Shown piece after piece: positions 10,307-18,724 of a stretch of DNA of 33,298 bases. The translations under genes and the position numbers were made by a program. Origin of the DNA: Mycobacterium sp. 1081908.1. Lineage in GTDB: Bacteria > Actinomycetota > Actinomycetes > Mycobacteriales > Mycobacteriaceae. The notes under the pieces are model-generated. The model was not told the DNA's origin, did no database searches, and was given only the letters and a program-made list of their open reading frames with translations. The DNA is taken from contig NZ_LZLY01000069.1 in assembly GCF_001673535.1 (NCBI RefSeq), forward strand, positions 1-33,298, in the 5' to 3' direction. Each line of letters begins with the position of its first letter. Position 1 is the first letter of the stretch.

Positions 10307-10325
10307 CTGGGGAAATCCGCCCCAG
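10307..10325 (-). promoter_or_regulatory. Hairpin between riboswitch and ribosome-binding site
   Basis: On the minus strand CTGGGG, a 7-base loop and CCCCAG form a perfect 6-bp stem whose 3' arm directly abuts the GAGAGGG Shine-Dalgarno. It is a candidate expression platform through which the riboswitch could control translation. No U-run follows, so a terminator is less likely. Confidence 0.45.
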
Positions 10326-10338
10326 TTCTCGTGAGGAA

Positions 10339-10448
10339 GCGCTGACGGTGAGTATCTGGCTCCCGGGTCGGGCGCATGCCCTTCCCGGTCACAGTGGCGG
10401 GACCGCACCGGATTCGCACCGGTTTCCTCGTTGTCAGCCCGTCAGCGC
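10339..10448 (-). promoter_or_regulatory. Cobalamin (B12) riboswitch
   Basis: On the minus strand a perfect 10-bp P1 stem (10439-10448 with 10339-10348) encloses the conserved core. It contains AGGAAACCGGTGCGAATCC, then GGTCCCGCCACTG (about 10388-10425), and the B12 box GAGCCAGATACTC (about 10351-10363). These are the hallmark elements of AdoCbl-type riboswitches. The aptamer is compact, about 110 bases, with little room for accessory stems. The only gene downstream is the FhuF-like gene starting at 10290, which it should repress when cobalamin is plentiful. Confidence 0.88.
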
Positions 10449-10469
10449 CTTTCGGTAGCAAATGTTGCC

Positions 10470-10495
10470 ACACGCCGTTTGCGCGCCCGGCGTGT
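10470..10495. repeat. Inverted repeat between riboswitch and recA SOS box
   Basis: ACACGCCG and CGGCGTGT form an 8-bp perfect inverted repeat around a 10-base GC-rich loop. It lies where the minus-strand promoter for the riboswitch transcript must be. It could be a protein site or an upstream hairpin; no function can be read. Confidence 0.4.
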
Positions 10496-10504
10496 CTCCT
10501 TGAA

Positions 10505-10527
10505 TCGAACAGGTGTTCGGCTACTGT
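10505..10527 (+). promoter_or_regulatory. LexA (SOS) box and -10 of the LexA-dependent recA promoter
   Basis: TCGAAC-AGGT-GTTCGG (10505-10520) matches the mycobacterial SOS box TCGAAC-N4-GTTCGA at 11 of 12 fixed bases. It is followed at once by a TACTGT -10 (10522-10527), so bound LexA would cover the -35/-10 spacer. Confidence 0.85.
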
Positions 10528-10544
10528 GGTGAGCGTTCGGGGAT

Positions 10545-10567
10545 TTGTCAGACCCCGCGCCTAGGGT
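10545..10567 (+). promoter_or_regulatory. RecA-NDp (LexA-independent, PafBC-type) promoter of recA
   Basis: TTGTCAGAC, 8 bases, then TAGGGT fits the published RecA-NDp consensus TTGTCRGTG-N8-TANNNT with two mismatches in the -35 part. Such promoters respond to DNA damage without LexA; PafBC (and, in an earlier report, ClgR/Rv2745c) has been linked to them. This is the start-proximal of the two recA promoters. Confidence 0.75.
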
Positions 10568-10624
10568 CACCGCCAACCGACCGATACCGGTCAGAAGAAC
10601 ACAACGACGATAGGAAGAGGCATC

Positions 10625-11665
10625 ATGACGCAAGCCCCCGACCGCGAGAAGGCCCTCGAACTGGCGATGGCCCAGATCGAGAAGAGCTACGGCAAAGGCT
10701 CGGTGATGCGTCTCGGCGACGAGATGCGCCAACCGATCTCGGTCATCCCGACCGGATCCATCGCACTGGACGTGGCCCTGGGCATCGGCGGCCTGCCCCG
10801 GGGCCGGGTCGTGGAGATCTACGGCCCGGAATCCTCGGGTAAGACCACCGTCGCGCTGCACGCGGTGGCCAACGCCCAGGCCGCCGGCGGCGTCGCGGCG
10901 TTCATCGACGCCGAGCACGCCCTGGACCCCGATTACGCCAAGAAACTCGGCGTCGACACGGACTCGCTGCTGGTCAGCCAGCCGGACACCGGTGAGCAGG
11001 CCCTGGAGATCGCCGACATGCTGATCCGTTCCGGCGCGCTGGACATCCTGGTCATCGACTCGGTGGCGGCCCTGGTGCCGCGCGCGGAGCTCGAAGGCGA
11101 GATGGGGGACAGCCACGTCGGGCTGCAGGCCCGGCTGATGAGCCAGGCGCTGCGGAAAATGACCGGCGCGCTCAACAACTCGGGAACCACGGCGATCTTC
11201 ATCAACCAGCTCCGCGAAAAGATCGGCGTGATGTTCGGCAGCCCCGAAACCACCACGGGCGGAAAGGCTCTGAAGTTCTACGCGTCGGTGCGCATGGACG
11301 TGCGCCGGATCGAGACGCTCAAGGACGGCACCAACGCGGTCGGCAACCGCACCCGGGTCAAGGTCGTCAAGAACAAGGTGTCGCCGCCGTTCAAGCAGGC
11401 CGAGTTCGACATCCTCTACGGCCGCGGCATCAGCCGCGAGGGCTCGCTGATCGACATGGGGGTGGATCAGGGCTTCATCCGCAAGTCCGGTTCGTGGTTC
11501 ACCTACGAGGGCGAGCAGCTCGGCCAGGGCAAGGAGAACGTCCGCACCTTCCTGATGGAGAACGCCGACATCGCCAACGAGATCGAGAAGAAGATCAAGG
11601 AAAAGCTCGGCATTGGCGCCGTGGTGACCGATGACGACGTCCTGCCCGCCCCCGTCGACTTCTGA
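10625..11665 (+). CDS. recA: Recombinase RecA, intein-free
   Basis: A 346-residue RecA, the ATP-dependent strand-exchange protein and LexA co-protease. The P-loop is GPESSGKT (66-73) and Walker B is [12 protein letters not shown]; the L2 loop region [21 protein letters not shown] is intact. At the site where M. tuberculosis RecA carries its intein (after VVKNK) the next residues are VSPPFKQ, so there is neither an intein nor the Cys that the intein provides. GGAAGAGG serves as Shine-Dalgarno. The SOS and RecA-NDp promoters lie upstream. Its last 35 bases overlap the start of recX. Confidence 0.98.
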   Translation: MTQAPDREKALELAMAQIEKSYGKGSVMRLGDEMRQPISVIPTGSIALDVALGIGGLPRGRVVEIYGPESSGKTTVALHAVANAQAAGGVAAFIDAEHALDPDYAKKLGVDTDSLLVSQPDTGEQALEIADMLIRSGALDILVIDSVAALVPRAELEGEMGDSHVGLQARLMSQALRKMTGALNNSGTTAIFINQLREKIGVMFGSPETTTGGKALKFYASVRMDVRRIETLKDGTNAVGNRTRVKVVKNKVSPPFKQAEFDILYGRGISREGSLIDMGVDQGFIRKSGSWFTYEGEQLGQGKENVRTFLMENADIANEIEKKIKEKLGIGAVVTDDDVLPAPVDF

Positions 11666-12152
11666 GCCCTCCCGCGAGGAGCAGGCGCGGGCGCTGTGCC
11701 TGCGCCTGCTCACCGCGAGATCGCGCACCCGGGCCGAGCTGTCCGGCCAGCTGTCCAAACGCGGATATTCCGACGACGTGGCCGAGCGGGTGCTCGACCG
11801 GCTGGCCGCCGTCGGCCTGGTGGACGACGCCGAGTTCGCCCACCAGTGGGTCGAGTCCCGGCGGGCGAGGGCGGGAAAGAGCCGGCGCGCGCTGGCCGCC
11901 GAGTTGCACACCAAGGGTGTCGACAACGAGCTGATCACCGCGGCGCTGGGTGGGATCGACGCCGGCGCCGAGCGGGACCGCGCCGAGCAGCTGGTGCGGG
12001 CCAAGCTGCGGCGCGAGACGCTGCGCGACGACGACGCGCGGGTGAGCCGCAGGCTGGTGGGGATGCTGGCACGCCGCGGCTACGGCCAGAACCTGGCGTG
12101 CGAGGTCGTGCTCGCCGAGCTTGCCGCCGAACGGGAGCGCCGCCGGGTCTAA
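11631..12152 (+). CDS. recX: RecA regulatory protein RecX
   Basis: A 173-residue RecX made of tandem three-helix modules that insert into the RecA filament groove and inhibit ATPase and strand exchange. Typical stretches are [35 protein letters not shown] and [14 protein letters not shown]. The ATG at 11631 lies 35 bases inside recA in another frame, an overlap also known in M. tuberculosis, giving coupled and damage-induced expression. No separate promoter is seen. Confidence 0.95.
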   Translation: MTTSCPPPSTSEPSREEQARALCLRLLTARSRTRAELSGQLSKRGYSDDVAERVLDRLAAVGLVDDAEFAHQWVESRRARAGKSRRALAAELHTKGVDNELITAALGGIDAGAERDRAEQLVRAKLRRETLRDDDARVSRRLVGMLARRGYGQNLACEVVLAELAAERERRRV

Positions 12153-12185
12153 GCTGCGGGTTAATTCCGCACGCCCCCGTCGCCG

Positions 12186-12191
12186 TACCAT
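12186..12191 (+). promoter_or_regulatory. -10 element (TACCAT), leaderless promoter of miaB
   Basis: TACCAT (TANNNT) plus 6 bases places the transcription start on the GTG at 12198. No Shine-Dalgarno is present. It gives miaB a promoter independent of recA-recX. Confidence 0.5.
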
Positions 12192-12197
12192 GGCCCC

Positions 12198-13688
12198 GTG
12201 ACCTCGACGCTGGCTCCCGCGCGCACCTACCAGGTGCGCACGTACGGCTGCCAGATGAACGTCCACGACTCCGAGCGGCTGGCGGGCCTGCTGGAGGCCG
12301 CCGGCTACCGGCGGGCGGCCGACGGGGCCGACGCCGACGTGGTGGTCTTCAACACCTGCGCCGTCCGGGAGAACGCCGACAACAAGCTGTACGGCAACCT
12401 CAGCCACCTGGCCCCGCGCAAGCGCGGCAATCCCGACATGCAGATCGCGGTCGGGGGCTGCCTGGCCCAAAAGGACCGCGACGCGCTGTTGCGCAAGGCG
12501 CCGTGGGTGGACGTCGTCTTCGGCACGCACAACATCGGGTCGCTGCCGACGCTGCTCGACCGCGCCCGGCACAACAAGGTCGCGCAGGTGGAGATCGCCG
12601 AGGCGCTGCAGCAGTTCCCGTCGTCGCTGCCGAGCGCCCGCGAATCCGCCTACGCCGCTTGGGTTTCCATCTCCGTCGGGTGCAACAACACCTGCACGTT
12701 CTGCATCGTGCCCTCGTTGCGCGGCAAGGAGGTCGACCGCGCCCCGACCGACATCCTCGCCGAGGTGGAGTCGCTGGTCGACGACGGCGTGCTCGAAATC
12801 ACCCTGCTGGGCCAGAACGTGAACGCCTACGGCGTTTCCTTCGCCGACCCGGCGCTGCCCCGCGACCGCGGCGCCTTCGCCGAGTTGCTGCGAGCCTGCG
12901 GGCGCATCGACGGCCTGGAGCGCGTGCGGTTCACCTCGCCGCACCCGGCCGAGTTCACCGACGACGTCATCGAGGCGATGGCGCAGACGCCCAACGTCTG
13001 TCCGGCCCTGCACATGCCGCTGCAGTCGGGATCCGACCGGGTGCTGCGGGCGATGCGCCGCTCATACCGCGCCGAGCGATACCTGGGCATCATCGAGCGC
13101 GTCCGGGCGGCCATGCCGCACGCGGCGATCACCACGGACCTGATCGTCGGGTTTCCCGGCGAGACCGAGGAGGATTTCGCCGCCACCCTCGACGTCGTGC
13201 GGCAGGCCCGCTTCGCGGCGGCGTTCACGTTCCAGTACTCCAAGCGGCCCGGCACCCCCGCCGCCGAGTTCGACGGGCAGCTGCCGAAAGCCGTTGTGCA
13301 GGAACGCTACGAGCGGCTGGTCGAGGTGCAGGAGCAGATCTCGCTGGAGGGCAACCGCGCGCTGATCGGGCAGACCGTCGAACTGCTGGTCGCCACCGGC
13401 GAAGGGCGCAAGGACGCCCGCACGGCGCGCATGACCGGACGCGCGCGCGACGGCCGGCTGGTGCACTTCGCGTCCAACGACCGGGTGCGGCCCGGCGACA
13501 TCGTCACCGCGGCGGTGACGGGGGCCGCGCCGCACCACCTCATCGCCGACGCCGGCATCCTGGGCCACCGCCGCACCCGGGCCGGCGACGCCCACGCCGC
13601 CGGCCGGCGCCCGCGCACGATCGGCCTGGGCATGCCGGCCCTCGGGCCGGCCACCGATCCGCTCGAACCCCTGGGATGCACCCGATGA
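12198..13688 (+). CDS. miaB: tRNA-2-methylthio-N6-dimethylallyladenosine synthase MiaB
   Basis: A 496-residue radical-SAM methylthiotransferase that adds the 2-methylthio group to i6A37 in tRNAs. The UPF0004 domain carries its [4Fe-4S] ligands Cys18, Cys54 and Cys88. The radical-SAM cluster is the CxxxCxxC of Cys162, Cys166 and Cys169 ([13 protein letters not shown]). A TRAM RNA-binding domain spans about 375-450, followed by a Pro/Arg/His-rich tail. Its substrate is the product of MiaA, encoded about 4 kb downstream in the same window. The GTG at 12198 fits the leaderless -10. The stop TGA overlaps the ATG of the next gene (ATGA). Confidence 0.96.
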   Translation: MTSTLAPARTYQVRTYGCQMNVHDSERLAGLLEAAGYRRAADGADADVVVFNTCAVRENADNKLYGNLSHLAPRKRGNPDMQIAVGGCLAQKDRDALLRKAPWVDVVFGTHNIGSLPTLLDRARHNKVAQVEIAEALQQFPSSLPSARESAYAAWVSISVGCNNTCTFCIVPSLRGKEVDRAPTDILAEVESLVDDGVLEITLLGQNVNAYGVSFADPALPRDRGAFAELLRACGRIDGLERVRFTSPHPAEFTDDVIEAMAQTPNVCPALHMPLQSGSDRVLRAMRRSYRAERYLGIIERVRAAMPHAAITTDLIVGFPGETEEDFAATLDVVRQARFAAAFTFQYSKRPGTPAAEFDGQLPKAVVQERYERLVEVQEQISLEGNRALIGQTVELLVATGEGRKDARTARMTGRARDGRLVHFASNDRVRPGDIVTAAVTGAAPHHLIADAGILGHRRTRAGDAHAAGRRPRTIGLGMPALGPATDPLEPLGCTR

Positions 13689-14281
13689 AGAAAGAACACA
13701 GCGACATCGACGCGCTACGGACCGAGATCGAGGCGGCCGAACGCCGGGTGGCCGGCGAGATCGAGCCCGGCCCAAGGGCTTTGGTGGTCGCGATCCTGGT
13801 GTTCGTGCTGCTGGGCTCGTTCATCCTGCCGCACACCGGGCACGTGCGCGGGTGGGACGTGCTGTTTTCCAGCCACGGCGCCGGCGCCGCCGCGGTGGCG
13901 CTGCCGTCGCGCGTGTTCGCCTGGCTGGCACTGGTGTTCGGCGTCGGCTTTTCGATGCTGGCGCTGATGACTCGGCGCTGGGCGCTGGCGTGGGTCGCGC
14001 TGGCGGGCTCGGCGATCGCGTCCGGTGCCGGGCTGCTGGCCATCTGGTCGCGCCAGACCGTGGCCGCCGGGCATCCCGGGCCGGGCCTGGGGCTGATCCT
14101 CGCGTGGATCACCGTGATGGTGCTGACGTTTCACTGGGCCCGCCTGGTCTGGGCGCGCACCGTCGTGCACCTGGCCGCCGAGGAGCAGCGGCGCCGGATC
14201 GTCGCCGAGCAGCAGTCGAAGACCCTGCTGGACACCCTCGACAAGCCCGACCCGCCGCAGGCCACGAAGCAAGAAGACTAG
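13685..14281 (+). CDS. Conserved mycobacterial membrane protein (Rv2732c-like)
   Basis: A 198-residue protein with a charged N-terminal helix ([24 protein letters not shown]), four hydrophobic segments (about 32-47, 73-96, 99-120 and 134-153), and a charged cytoplasmic tail ([16 protein letters not shown]). No catalytic motif is seen and its function is unknown. Its start overlaps the miaB stop as ATGA, so it is translationally coupled to miaB; an ATG 9 bases upstream is an alternative. It ends on TAG within a CTAG shared with the convergent DUF349 gene. Confidence 0.85.
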   Translation: MKKEHSDIDALRTEIEAAERRVAGEIEPGPRALVVAILVFVLLGSFILPHTGHVRGWDVLFSSHGAGAAAVALPSRVFAWLALVFGVGFSMLALMTRRWALAWVALAGSAIASGAGLLAIWSRQTVAAGHPGPGLGLILAWITVMVLTFHWARLVWARTVVHLAAEEQRRRIVAEQQSKTLLDTLDKPDPPQATKQED

Positions 14282-15609
14282 GACCGGCGCGTCAGCGCCT
14301 CGGCGGCCGCGTCGGCCCACTGCCGCCATTGTTCGGCGTTGGCCCTGGCCTCGTCGGCCTCCTTTGTCCTGCCCGCCGCCGCGGCCTTCTGGGCCTGCTG
14401 TTCGTACTGCTCGGCGCGGGTGCGGAACTGCTCGGCGCGGGCCTGCGCCTGCGGATCGGACCAATCCGCGTCGCCGGCGTCACGCACCTTCTTCTCGACC
14501 GCGCGCAGCCGGCGCTCCAGCTCGGCGGAGCGTTCCCGCGGCACCTTTCCGATGGCGTCCCACTTGTCGGCGATGGACCGCAGCGCAGCCCGGGCCGCCT
14601 CGAGGTTGCCGGTGTCGATCCTTTCCGCCTCGGCCAGCAGCGCCTCCTTGGCGGTGGCGTTCGCGCGAAACTCGGCGTCCTTTTCCGCCGCCGCGGCGTT
14701 GCGGGCGGTGAAGAACAAGTCCTGGGCCGCCTTGAAGCGCCGCCACAGGGCGTCGTCGACCTCCCGGGTCGCCCGGCCGGCCGCCTTCCACTCCGTGAGC
14801 AGCTTGCGGAACTCGGCGCTGGTGGCGGTCCAGTCCGTCGAATCGGACAATTCCTCGGCGCGCTCGCAGAGGCGCTCCTTGGACTGCCGCACGCCCGAGC
14901 GCTCCCGGTCCAGCTCGGCGAAATGGGATCCGCGCCGCCGGTTGAAGGTGTCCCGCGCGGCCGAATAGCGCTTCCACAGCGCGTCGTCGACCTTCCGGTC
15001 CAGGCCGCTGATCGTCTTCCACTCGTCGAGGATCGCGCGCAGCCGGTCGCCGGCGGCCTTCCACTGCGTCGCGTTGGCGGCCAGGTCCTCGGCCTCGGCG
15101 GCCAGGGCCTCCTTGCGGGCGGTCTGGGCGGCCCGATGCTCCTCGCGCTTCGAGCGGCCCTCGGCGATGGCCACGTCGGCGTGCTCGACGAGGCCGGCCA
15201 ACCGGGCCGCCAGCCCGTCGACGTCGCCCAGGACGCTCGCGGTCGGCAGCGTCTCGGCCAGCGCGGACGCGTGCGCCCTGATCTTGCGGGCGTCCCCGCT
15301 GCCCGACGCCAGCCGCTCCTCCATGAGGGTGACCTCGGTGCTCAGGTCGTCGAAGCGCCGGCCGAAGTGGGCGAAGGCGGCCTCGCGGTCGCCGGCCTGC
15401 CAGGAGCCGACGATGCGCTCGCCGGCCGAGCTGATCAGCCAGACGGTGCCGTCGTCGTCGACGCGTCCGAACCGGTGCGGATCGCTGGAGGGATGGGTGG
15501 CCACCGGGGCGGGCCGCGGCCCCGCGGCCATGGGCCGGGGTCCGGGGCGCGGGCCCGGGCGCGGCACCGGCCTGGGTGAGGCGTTGCTGCCGGGCTCGTC
15601 GGACGTCAT
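14278..15609 (-). CDS. DUF349 repeat protein (Rv2731-like)
   Basis: A 443-residue Ala/Arg/Glu-rich protein. After a Pro/Arg-rich disordered start (about 10-45) comes a short globular part ([24 protein letters not shown]). It continues with about four DUF349 helical repeats, marked by W-K-x(n)-DDALWKRY / DDALWRRF and [17 protein letters not shown], and a long coiled coil ending at the C-terminus. Function is unknown; the E. coli relative YicC/DUF349 group is only loosely informative. The ATG at 15607-15609 has an AAGGG about 13 bases upstream; GTG at 15618 is possible. A TACTGT -10-like sequence is on the minus strand at 15702-15707. Confidence 0.88.
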   Translation of the reverse strand: MTSDEPGSNASPRPVPRPGPRPGPRPMAAGPRPAPVATHPSSDPHRFGRVDDDGTVWLISSAGERIVGSWQAGDREAAFAHFGRRFDDLSTEVTLMEERLASGSGDARKIRAHASALAETLPTASVLGDVDGLAARLAGLVEHADVAIAEGRSKREEHRAAQTARKEALAAEAEDLAANATQWKAAGDRLRAILDEWKTISGLDRKVDDALWKRYSAARDTFNRRRGSHFAELDRERSGVRQSKERLCERAEELSDSTDWTATSAEFRKLLTEWKAAGRATREVDDALWRRFKAAQDLFFTARNAAAAEKDAEFRANATAKEALLAEAERIDTGNLEAARAALRSIADKWDAIGKVPRERSAELERRLRAVEKKVRDAGDADWSDPQAQARAEQFRTRAEQYEQQAQKAAAAGRTKEADEARANAEQWRQWADAAAEALTRRS

Positions 15610-16139
15610 GCTCGTCACCAACCCTTCTGCAACCTTCGCGCGGTGATGTTCCGCGCGCCTGCCGCGCGTGGCGGCTCCCTGACGCTCTTTGACCGTTTCC
15701 AACAGTATTCAAGCAGCTTGGCGGGCGAAGCGCGCCCACTGTTTTGGCGCCCGTTTTGGCGCCGACGCCCATCGCCCGCGCCGGCTAGCTTCGCAAGCGC
15801 CGTCGCGGGCCCGCGCACCGCCCCCGTGGGCGATGCGCCGCACCAGGGGATAACGGTTCGATTCCACCGTCGCCGCGGCCATTTGGCGGCGGCGCCCGGC
15901 CCGGTACCGTGGCACAGGCCGATGGTTGTCTTTTGCCGTGGCTTCCGAGGGGGTGATCGCGATGCCCGAAGCGCGAATTTTCCCGGAGGTTTCGCGCAGG
16001 TGCCGCGCGGTCCATCGACGGATCGCCGGGGTTCGGTGGGGTCGAGACCCCGGCGCACCCCACTACAGTGGTCGTTGAACTGTTAGGGAACGGCACGTGT
16101 ACATACAGCTTTCGGGCGGAACGCTGGTGAGGGGTCCCC
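15610..16139. other. 530-base divergent intergenic region, no gene recognised
   Basis: It lies between the DUF349 gene (minus) and the DMT transporter (plus). It holds a minus-strand TACTGT near 15702, a plus-strand TACAGT at 16064-16069 that may be the transporter's -10, and the short tandem repeat at 15741-15763. Reading frames here lack plausible starts and family resemblance. M. tuberculosis has an annotated hypothetical gene (Rv2730) in this interval, but nothing comparable could be supported. Confidence 0.6.
15741..15763. repeat. Tandem GTTTTGGCGCC repeat
   Basis: GTTTTGGCGCC occurs twice (15741-15751 and 15753-15763), one C apart. Each copy ends in the palindrome GGCGCC. The 12-base period is about one helical turn. 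It lies upstream of the DUF349 gene and could be a regulator site. Confidence 0.5.
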
Positions 16140-17093
16140 ATGACGAAAGTTGACGTCGCCGCGCTGATCGCCTTGTGCGCCGCGCTGGCCTCCGCGGTCG
16201 GCGATGTGATCCGGCAGCGGTCCGCGCACGAGATCACCGACAAGGAAGTCGGCCACCTCGAGCTGTTCCGCATGTCGTTGCGCGACAAGCGGTGGTGGCT
16301 GGGCGGGCTGGCCGCGATCACCAACTACAGCCTGCAGGCCGGCGCGCTGGCGTGGGGGTCGGTGGTGCTGGTGACGTCGCTGCAGGTGACCGCGCTGCTG
16401 TTCGCGTTGCCGATCTACGCGCGCCTGACCAAGCAACGCGTGACCCGCTGGGAGTGGGTCTGGGCGGTGGTGCTGGCGGCGGCGTTGGCGGTGGTGATCA
16501 TCGTCGGCGACCCGACGGCCGGCAACCAGCGGGCGCCGCTGTCGACGTGGCTCATCGTGGCCGCGGTGATGGGCCCCACCCTGGTGGCGTGCGTGCTGGC
16601 GGCGCGGGTGTGGAAGGGTCGCCCGGTCGCGGCGGTGCTGCTGGCCGTGGTCGCCGGGTCCTCGCTGGCGCTGTTCGCGGTGCTGACCAAGGGCGTCGTC
16701 GAGGTGGCCGAGGAGGGCGCCGGTGCGGTGGTGACCGCGCCGGAGTTCTACCCGTGGCTGGCAACCGCCCTGTGCGGAATGGTGTTTCAGCAGTCCGCCT
16801 TCCGCGCGGGCGCGCTGACGGCGTCGCTGCCGACGATGACCGTGTGCAAGCCGGTGGTGGCCGGCGTGCTCGGGGTGACGGTGCTCGGCGAGACGCTGTA
16901 CACCCAGGGCCCCGCCGCGTTCGTGCTGGTTTCGGCGGTGGCGTTGGTGATCATCGCGACGGTCGCCCTGGCGCGCGGCGAGGCCGCCTCCATCGTGGCG
17001 GAGGCGGGGCTAGACGTCGTCGAGGCGCGGGAAGCGTTGGCCGCGCCCGGCGCGCCGCCGCCGGCGGCGGAGAGCAGCCCGACGATCACCTAG
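16140..17093 (+). CDS. DMT (EamA-like) family membrane transporter
   Basis: A 317-residue, very hydrophobic protein with about nine or ten membrane helices in two similar halves, beginning [23 protein letters not shown]. It resembles the mycobacterial drug/metabolite transporter-superfamily protein Rv2729c. The C-terminal 40 residues are polar and Pro/Ala-rich. The substrate is unknown. The ATG at 16140 has GTGAGGGG 7-8 bases upstream. It is followed by the LigB-like gene with its own leaderless promoter, so it may be monocistronic. Confidence 0.82.
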   Translation: MTKVDVAALIALCAALASAVGDVIRQRSAHEITDKEVGHLELFRMSLRDKRWWLGGLAAITNYSLQAGALAWGSVVLVTSLQVTALLFALPIYARLTKQRVTRWEWVWAVVLAAALAVVIIVGDPTAGNQRAPLSTWLIVAAVMGPTLVACVLAARVWKGRPVAAVLLAVVAGSSLALFAVLTKGVVEVAEEGAGAVVTAPEFYPWLATALCGMVFQQSAFRAGALTASLPTMTVCKPVVAGVLGVTVLGETLYTQGPAAFVLVSAVALVIIATVALARGEAASIVAEAGLDVVEAREALAAPGAPPPAAESSPTIT

Positions 17094-17110
17094 CTTCGTT
17101 TCCCGCTCGT

Positions 17111-17116
17111 TAGGGT
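17111..17116 (+). promoter_or_regulatory. -10 element (TAGGGT), leaderless promoter of the LigB-like gene and miaA
   Basis: TAGGGT plus 6 bases leads straight to the GTG at 17123, with no Shine-Dalgarno. Confidence 0.5.
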
Positions 17117-17122
17117 GGTTGC

Positions 17123-17806
17123 GTGCTGAGCGCCATCGCGATCGTTCCCGCTGCGCCGGTGCTCGTTCCGGAGCTGACCGGGGCGGCCGCCGCCGAGGTC
17201 GCCGACCTGACCGCGGCGGCGCTGGCCGCGGCCGCCTTGTTGCCGCCCCGCTGGGTGGCGATCGGAACGGGCCGGGCCGACGAGGCCGTCGGCACCGACT
17301 CCAGCGGCACGTTCGCCGGCTTCGGTGTGGACGTGCCGGTGCGCCTGTCGCCGCACGCGCGCCGGCCCGCCGAACTCCCGGTCTGCGCGCTGCTGGCCGG
17401 CTGGCTGCGCGGCCAGGCCCGGCCCGACGGCAGCGCGCAGGTTCGCGTCTACCGCGGCGACCACGACGCCGACACGGCGCTGGCCCACGGGCGGCGGCTG
17501 CGCGCGGAGATCGACCGGGTCCCCGATCCCGTCGGGGTGCTGGTGGTGGCCGACGGCGCGAACACGCTGACGCCGTCGGCCCCCGGCGGCCATCGCCCGG
17601 ACGACTCCGAAGCGCAGCTCGCCCTGGACGACGCGCTGGCCAACGGCGATGCCGCCGCCCTGGCCCAGCTGCCGCCGCAGATCCTGGGGCGGGTCGCGTT
17701 TCAAGTGCTGGCCGGCCTCGCCGAGCCGGGGCCGCGGTCGGCCAAAGAGCTCTACCGCGGTGCGCCCTACGGCGTGGGCTATTTCGCCGGCTTCTGGCAG
17801 CCATGA
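17123..17806 (+). CDS. Class III extradiol dioxygenase subunit B-like protein
   Basis: A 227-residue Ala-rich protein corresponding to Rv2728c. It starts [19 protein letters not shown], the strand-loop typical of the LigB/MEMO superfamily, and contains [12 protein letters not shown] and the ending [18 protein letters not shown]. The metal-binding His pair of active extradiol enzymes is not evident at the usual place, so enzymatic activity is uncertain. The GTG at 17123 is set by the leaderless -10. Its TGA overlaps the miaA ATG (ATGA), so it is translationally coupled to miaA, perhaps only for expression. Confidence 0.82.
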   Translation: MLSAIAIVPAAPVLVPELTGAAAAEVADLTAAALAAAALLPPRWVAIGTGRADEAVGTDSSGTFAGFGVDVPVRLSPHARRPAELPVCALLAGWLRGQARPDGSAQVRVYRGDHDADTALAHGRRLRAEIDRVPDPVGVLVVADGANTLTPSAPGGHRPDDSEAQLALDDALANGDAAALAQLPPQILGRVAFQVLAGLAEPGPRSAKELYRGAPYGVGYFAGFWQP

Positions 17807-18720
17807 ACCGGCCGCTGGCGATCCTCGGGCCCACCGGCAGCGGCAAGTCGCAGCTGGCGCTGGAGGTCGCCGAGCGGCTGGGCGCGGAGATCGTGAACGC
17901 CGACGCCATGCAGCTGTATCGCGGCATGGACATCGGCACCGCCAAGCTGCCCGTCGGACAGCGCCGCGGCATTCCCCATCACCAGCTCGACGTCCTGCAC
18001 GTCACCGAAACCGCCACCGTCGCGCGCTATCAGCGGGACGCCGCCGCGGACATCGAAGCGATCGCCGCCCGGGGCGCGGTCCCGGTGATCGTGGGCGGCT
18101 CGATGCTCTACCTGCAATCCCTGCTCGACGACTGGTCGTTCCCCGCGACGGATCCCGAGGTCCGGGCGCGCTGGGAGCGGCGGCTCGCCGAGGTGGGGGT
18201 GGGCGAGCTGCACGCCGAGCTGGCCCGCCGCGACCCGGCAGCGGCCGCGGCGATCCTGCCGACCGACGGCCGGCGCACGGTGCGCGCCCTGGAGGTCGTC
18301 GAGCTCACCGGGCAGCCGTTCGCCGCCTCCGCGCCGCGCATCGGCTCCCCGCGCTGGGACACCGTCATCATCGGATTGGATTGCGACACAACGATTCTGG
18401 ATGAGAGGTTGGCGCGTCGCACCGACGCGATGTTCGAGCGGGGGCTGGTCGACGAGGTGCGCGGCCTGCTGGGCGACGGCCTGCGCGACGGGGTCACCGC
18501 CTCACGCGCGCTGGGCTACGCGCAGGTGCTGGCGGCGCTCGACGCCGGCGGCTCACCGGACCAGCTGCGCGACGCGCGGGAGCAGACGTACGTGGGCACC
18601 CGGCGCTACGTGCGGCGGCAGCGGTCATGGTTCCGCCGCGACCACCGGGTGCAGTGGCTCGACGCCGAGGGCGCCGGGCTCGTCGACGACGCGTTGCGGG
18701 CGTGGCGGCACGTATCCTGA
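17803..18720 (+). CDS. miaA: tRNA dimethylallyltransferase MiaA
   Basis: A 305-residue enzyme that places a dimethylallyl group on N6 of A37 in tRNAs reading UNN codons, giving i6A, the substrate of MiaB. The P-loop GPTGSGKS is at residues 9-16. Next come the DMAPP/tRNA-site motifs [23 protein letters not shown] and [16 protein letters not shown]. The C-terminal [14 protein letters not shown] closes the catalytic core. The ATG at 17803 overlaps the previous stop. dapF follows after 4 bases, with its own -10 inside the last miaA codons. Confidence 0.96.
   Translation: MNRPLAILGPTGSGKSQLALEVAERLGAEIVNADAMQLYRGMDIGTAKLPVGQRRGIPHHQLDVLHVTETATVARYQRDAAADIEAIAARGAVPVIVGGSMLYLQSLLDDWSFPATDPEVRARWERRLAEVGVGELHAELARRDPAAAAAILPTDGRRTVRALEVVELTGQPFAASAPRIGSPRWDTVIIGLDCDTTILDERLARRTDAMFERGLVDEVRGLLGDGLRDGVTASRALGYAQVLAALDAGGSPDQLRDAREQTYVGTRRYVRRQRSWFRRDHRVQWLDAEGAGLVDDALRAWRHVS
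18713..18718 (+). promoter_or_regulatory. -10 element (TATCCT), leaderless promoter of dapF
   Basis: TATCCT lies within the final miaA codons, 6 bases before the dapF GTG at 18725. There is no Shine-Dalgarno. Confidence 0.5.
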
Positions 18721-18724
18721 TCTG

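Noticed and set aside
10470..10495. Intrinsic terminator between recA and the FhuF-like unit
   Set aside because: The 8-bp inverted repeat has no T-run on either strand and lies upstream, not downstream, of both divergent transcripts.
10376..10564. Small plus-strand frame across the riboswitch and recA promoter
   Set aside because: The sequence is explained by the cobalamin riboswitch, the SOS box and the RecA-NDp promoter.
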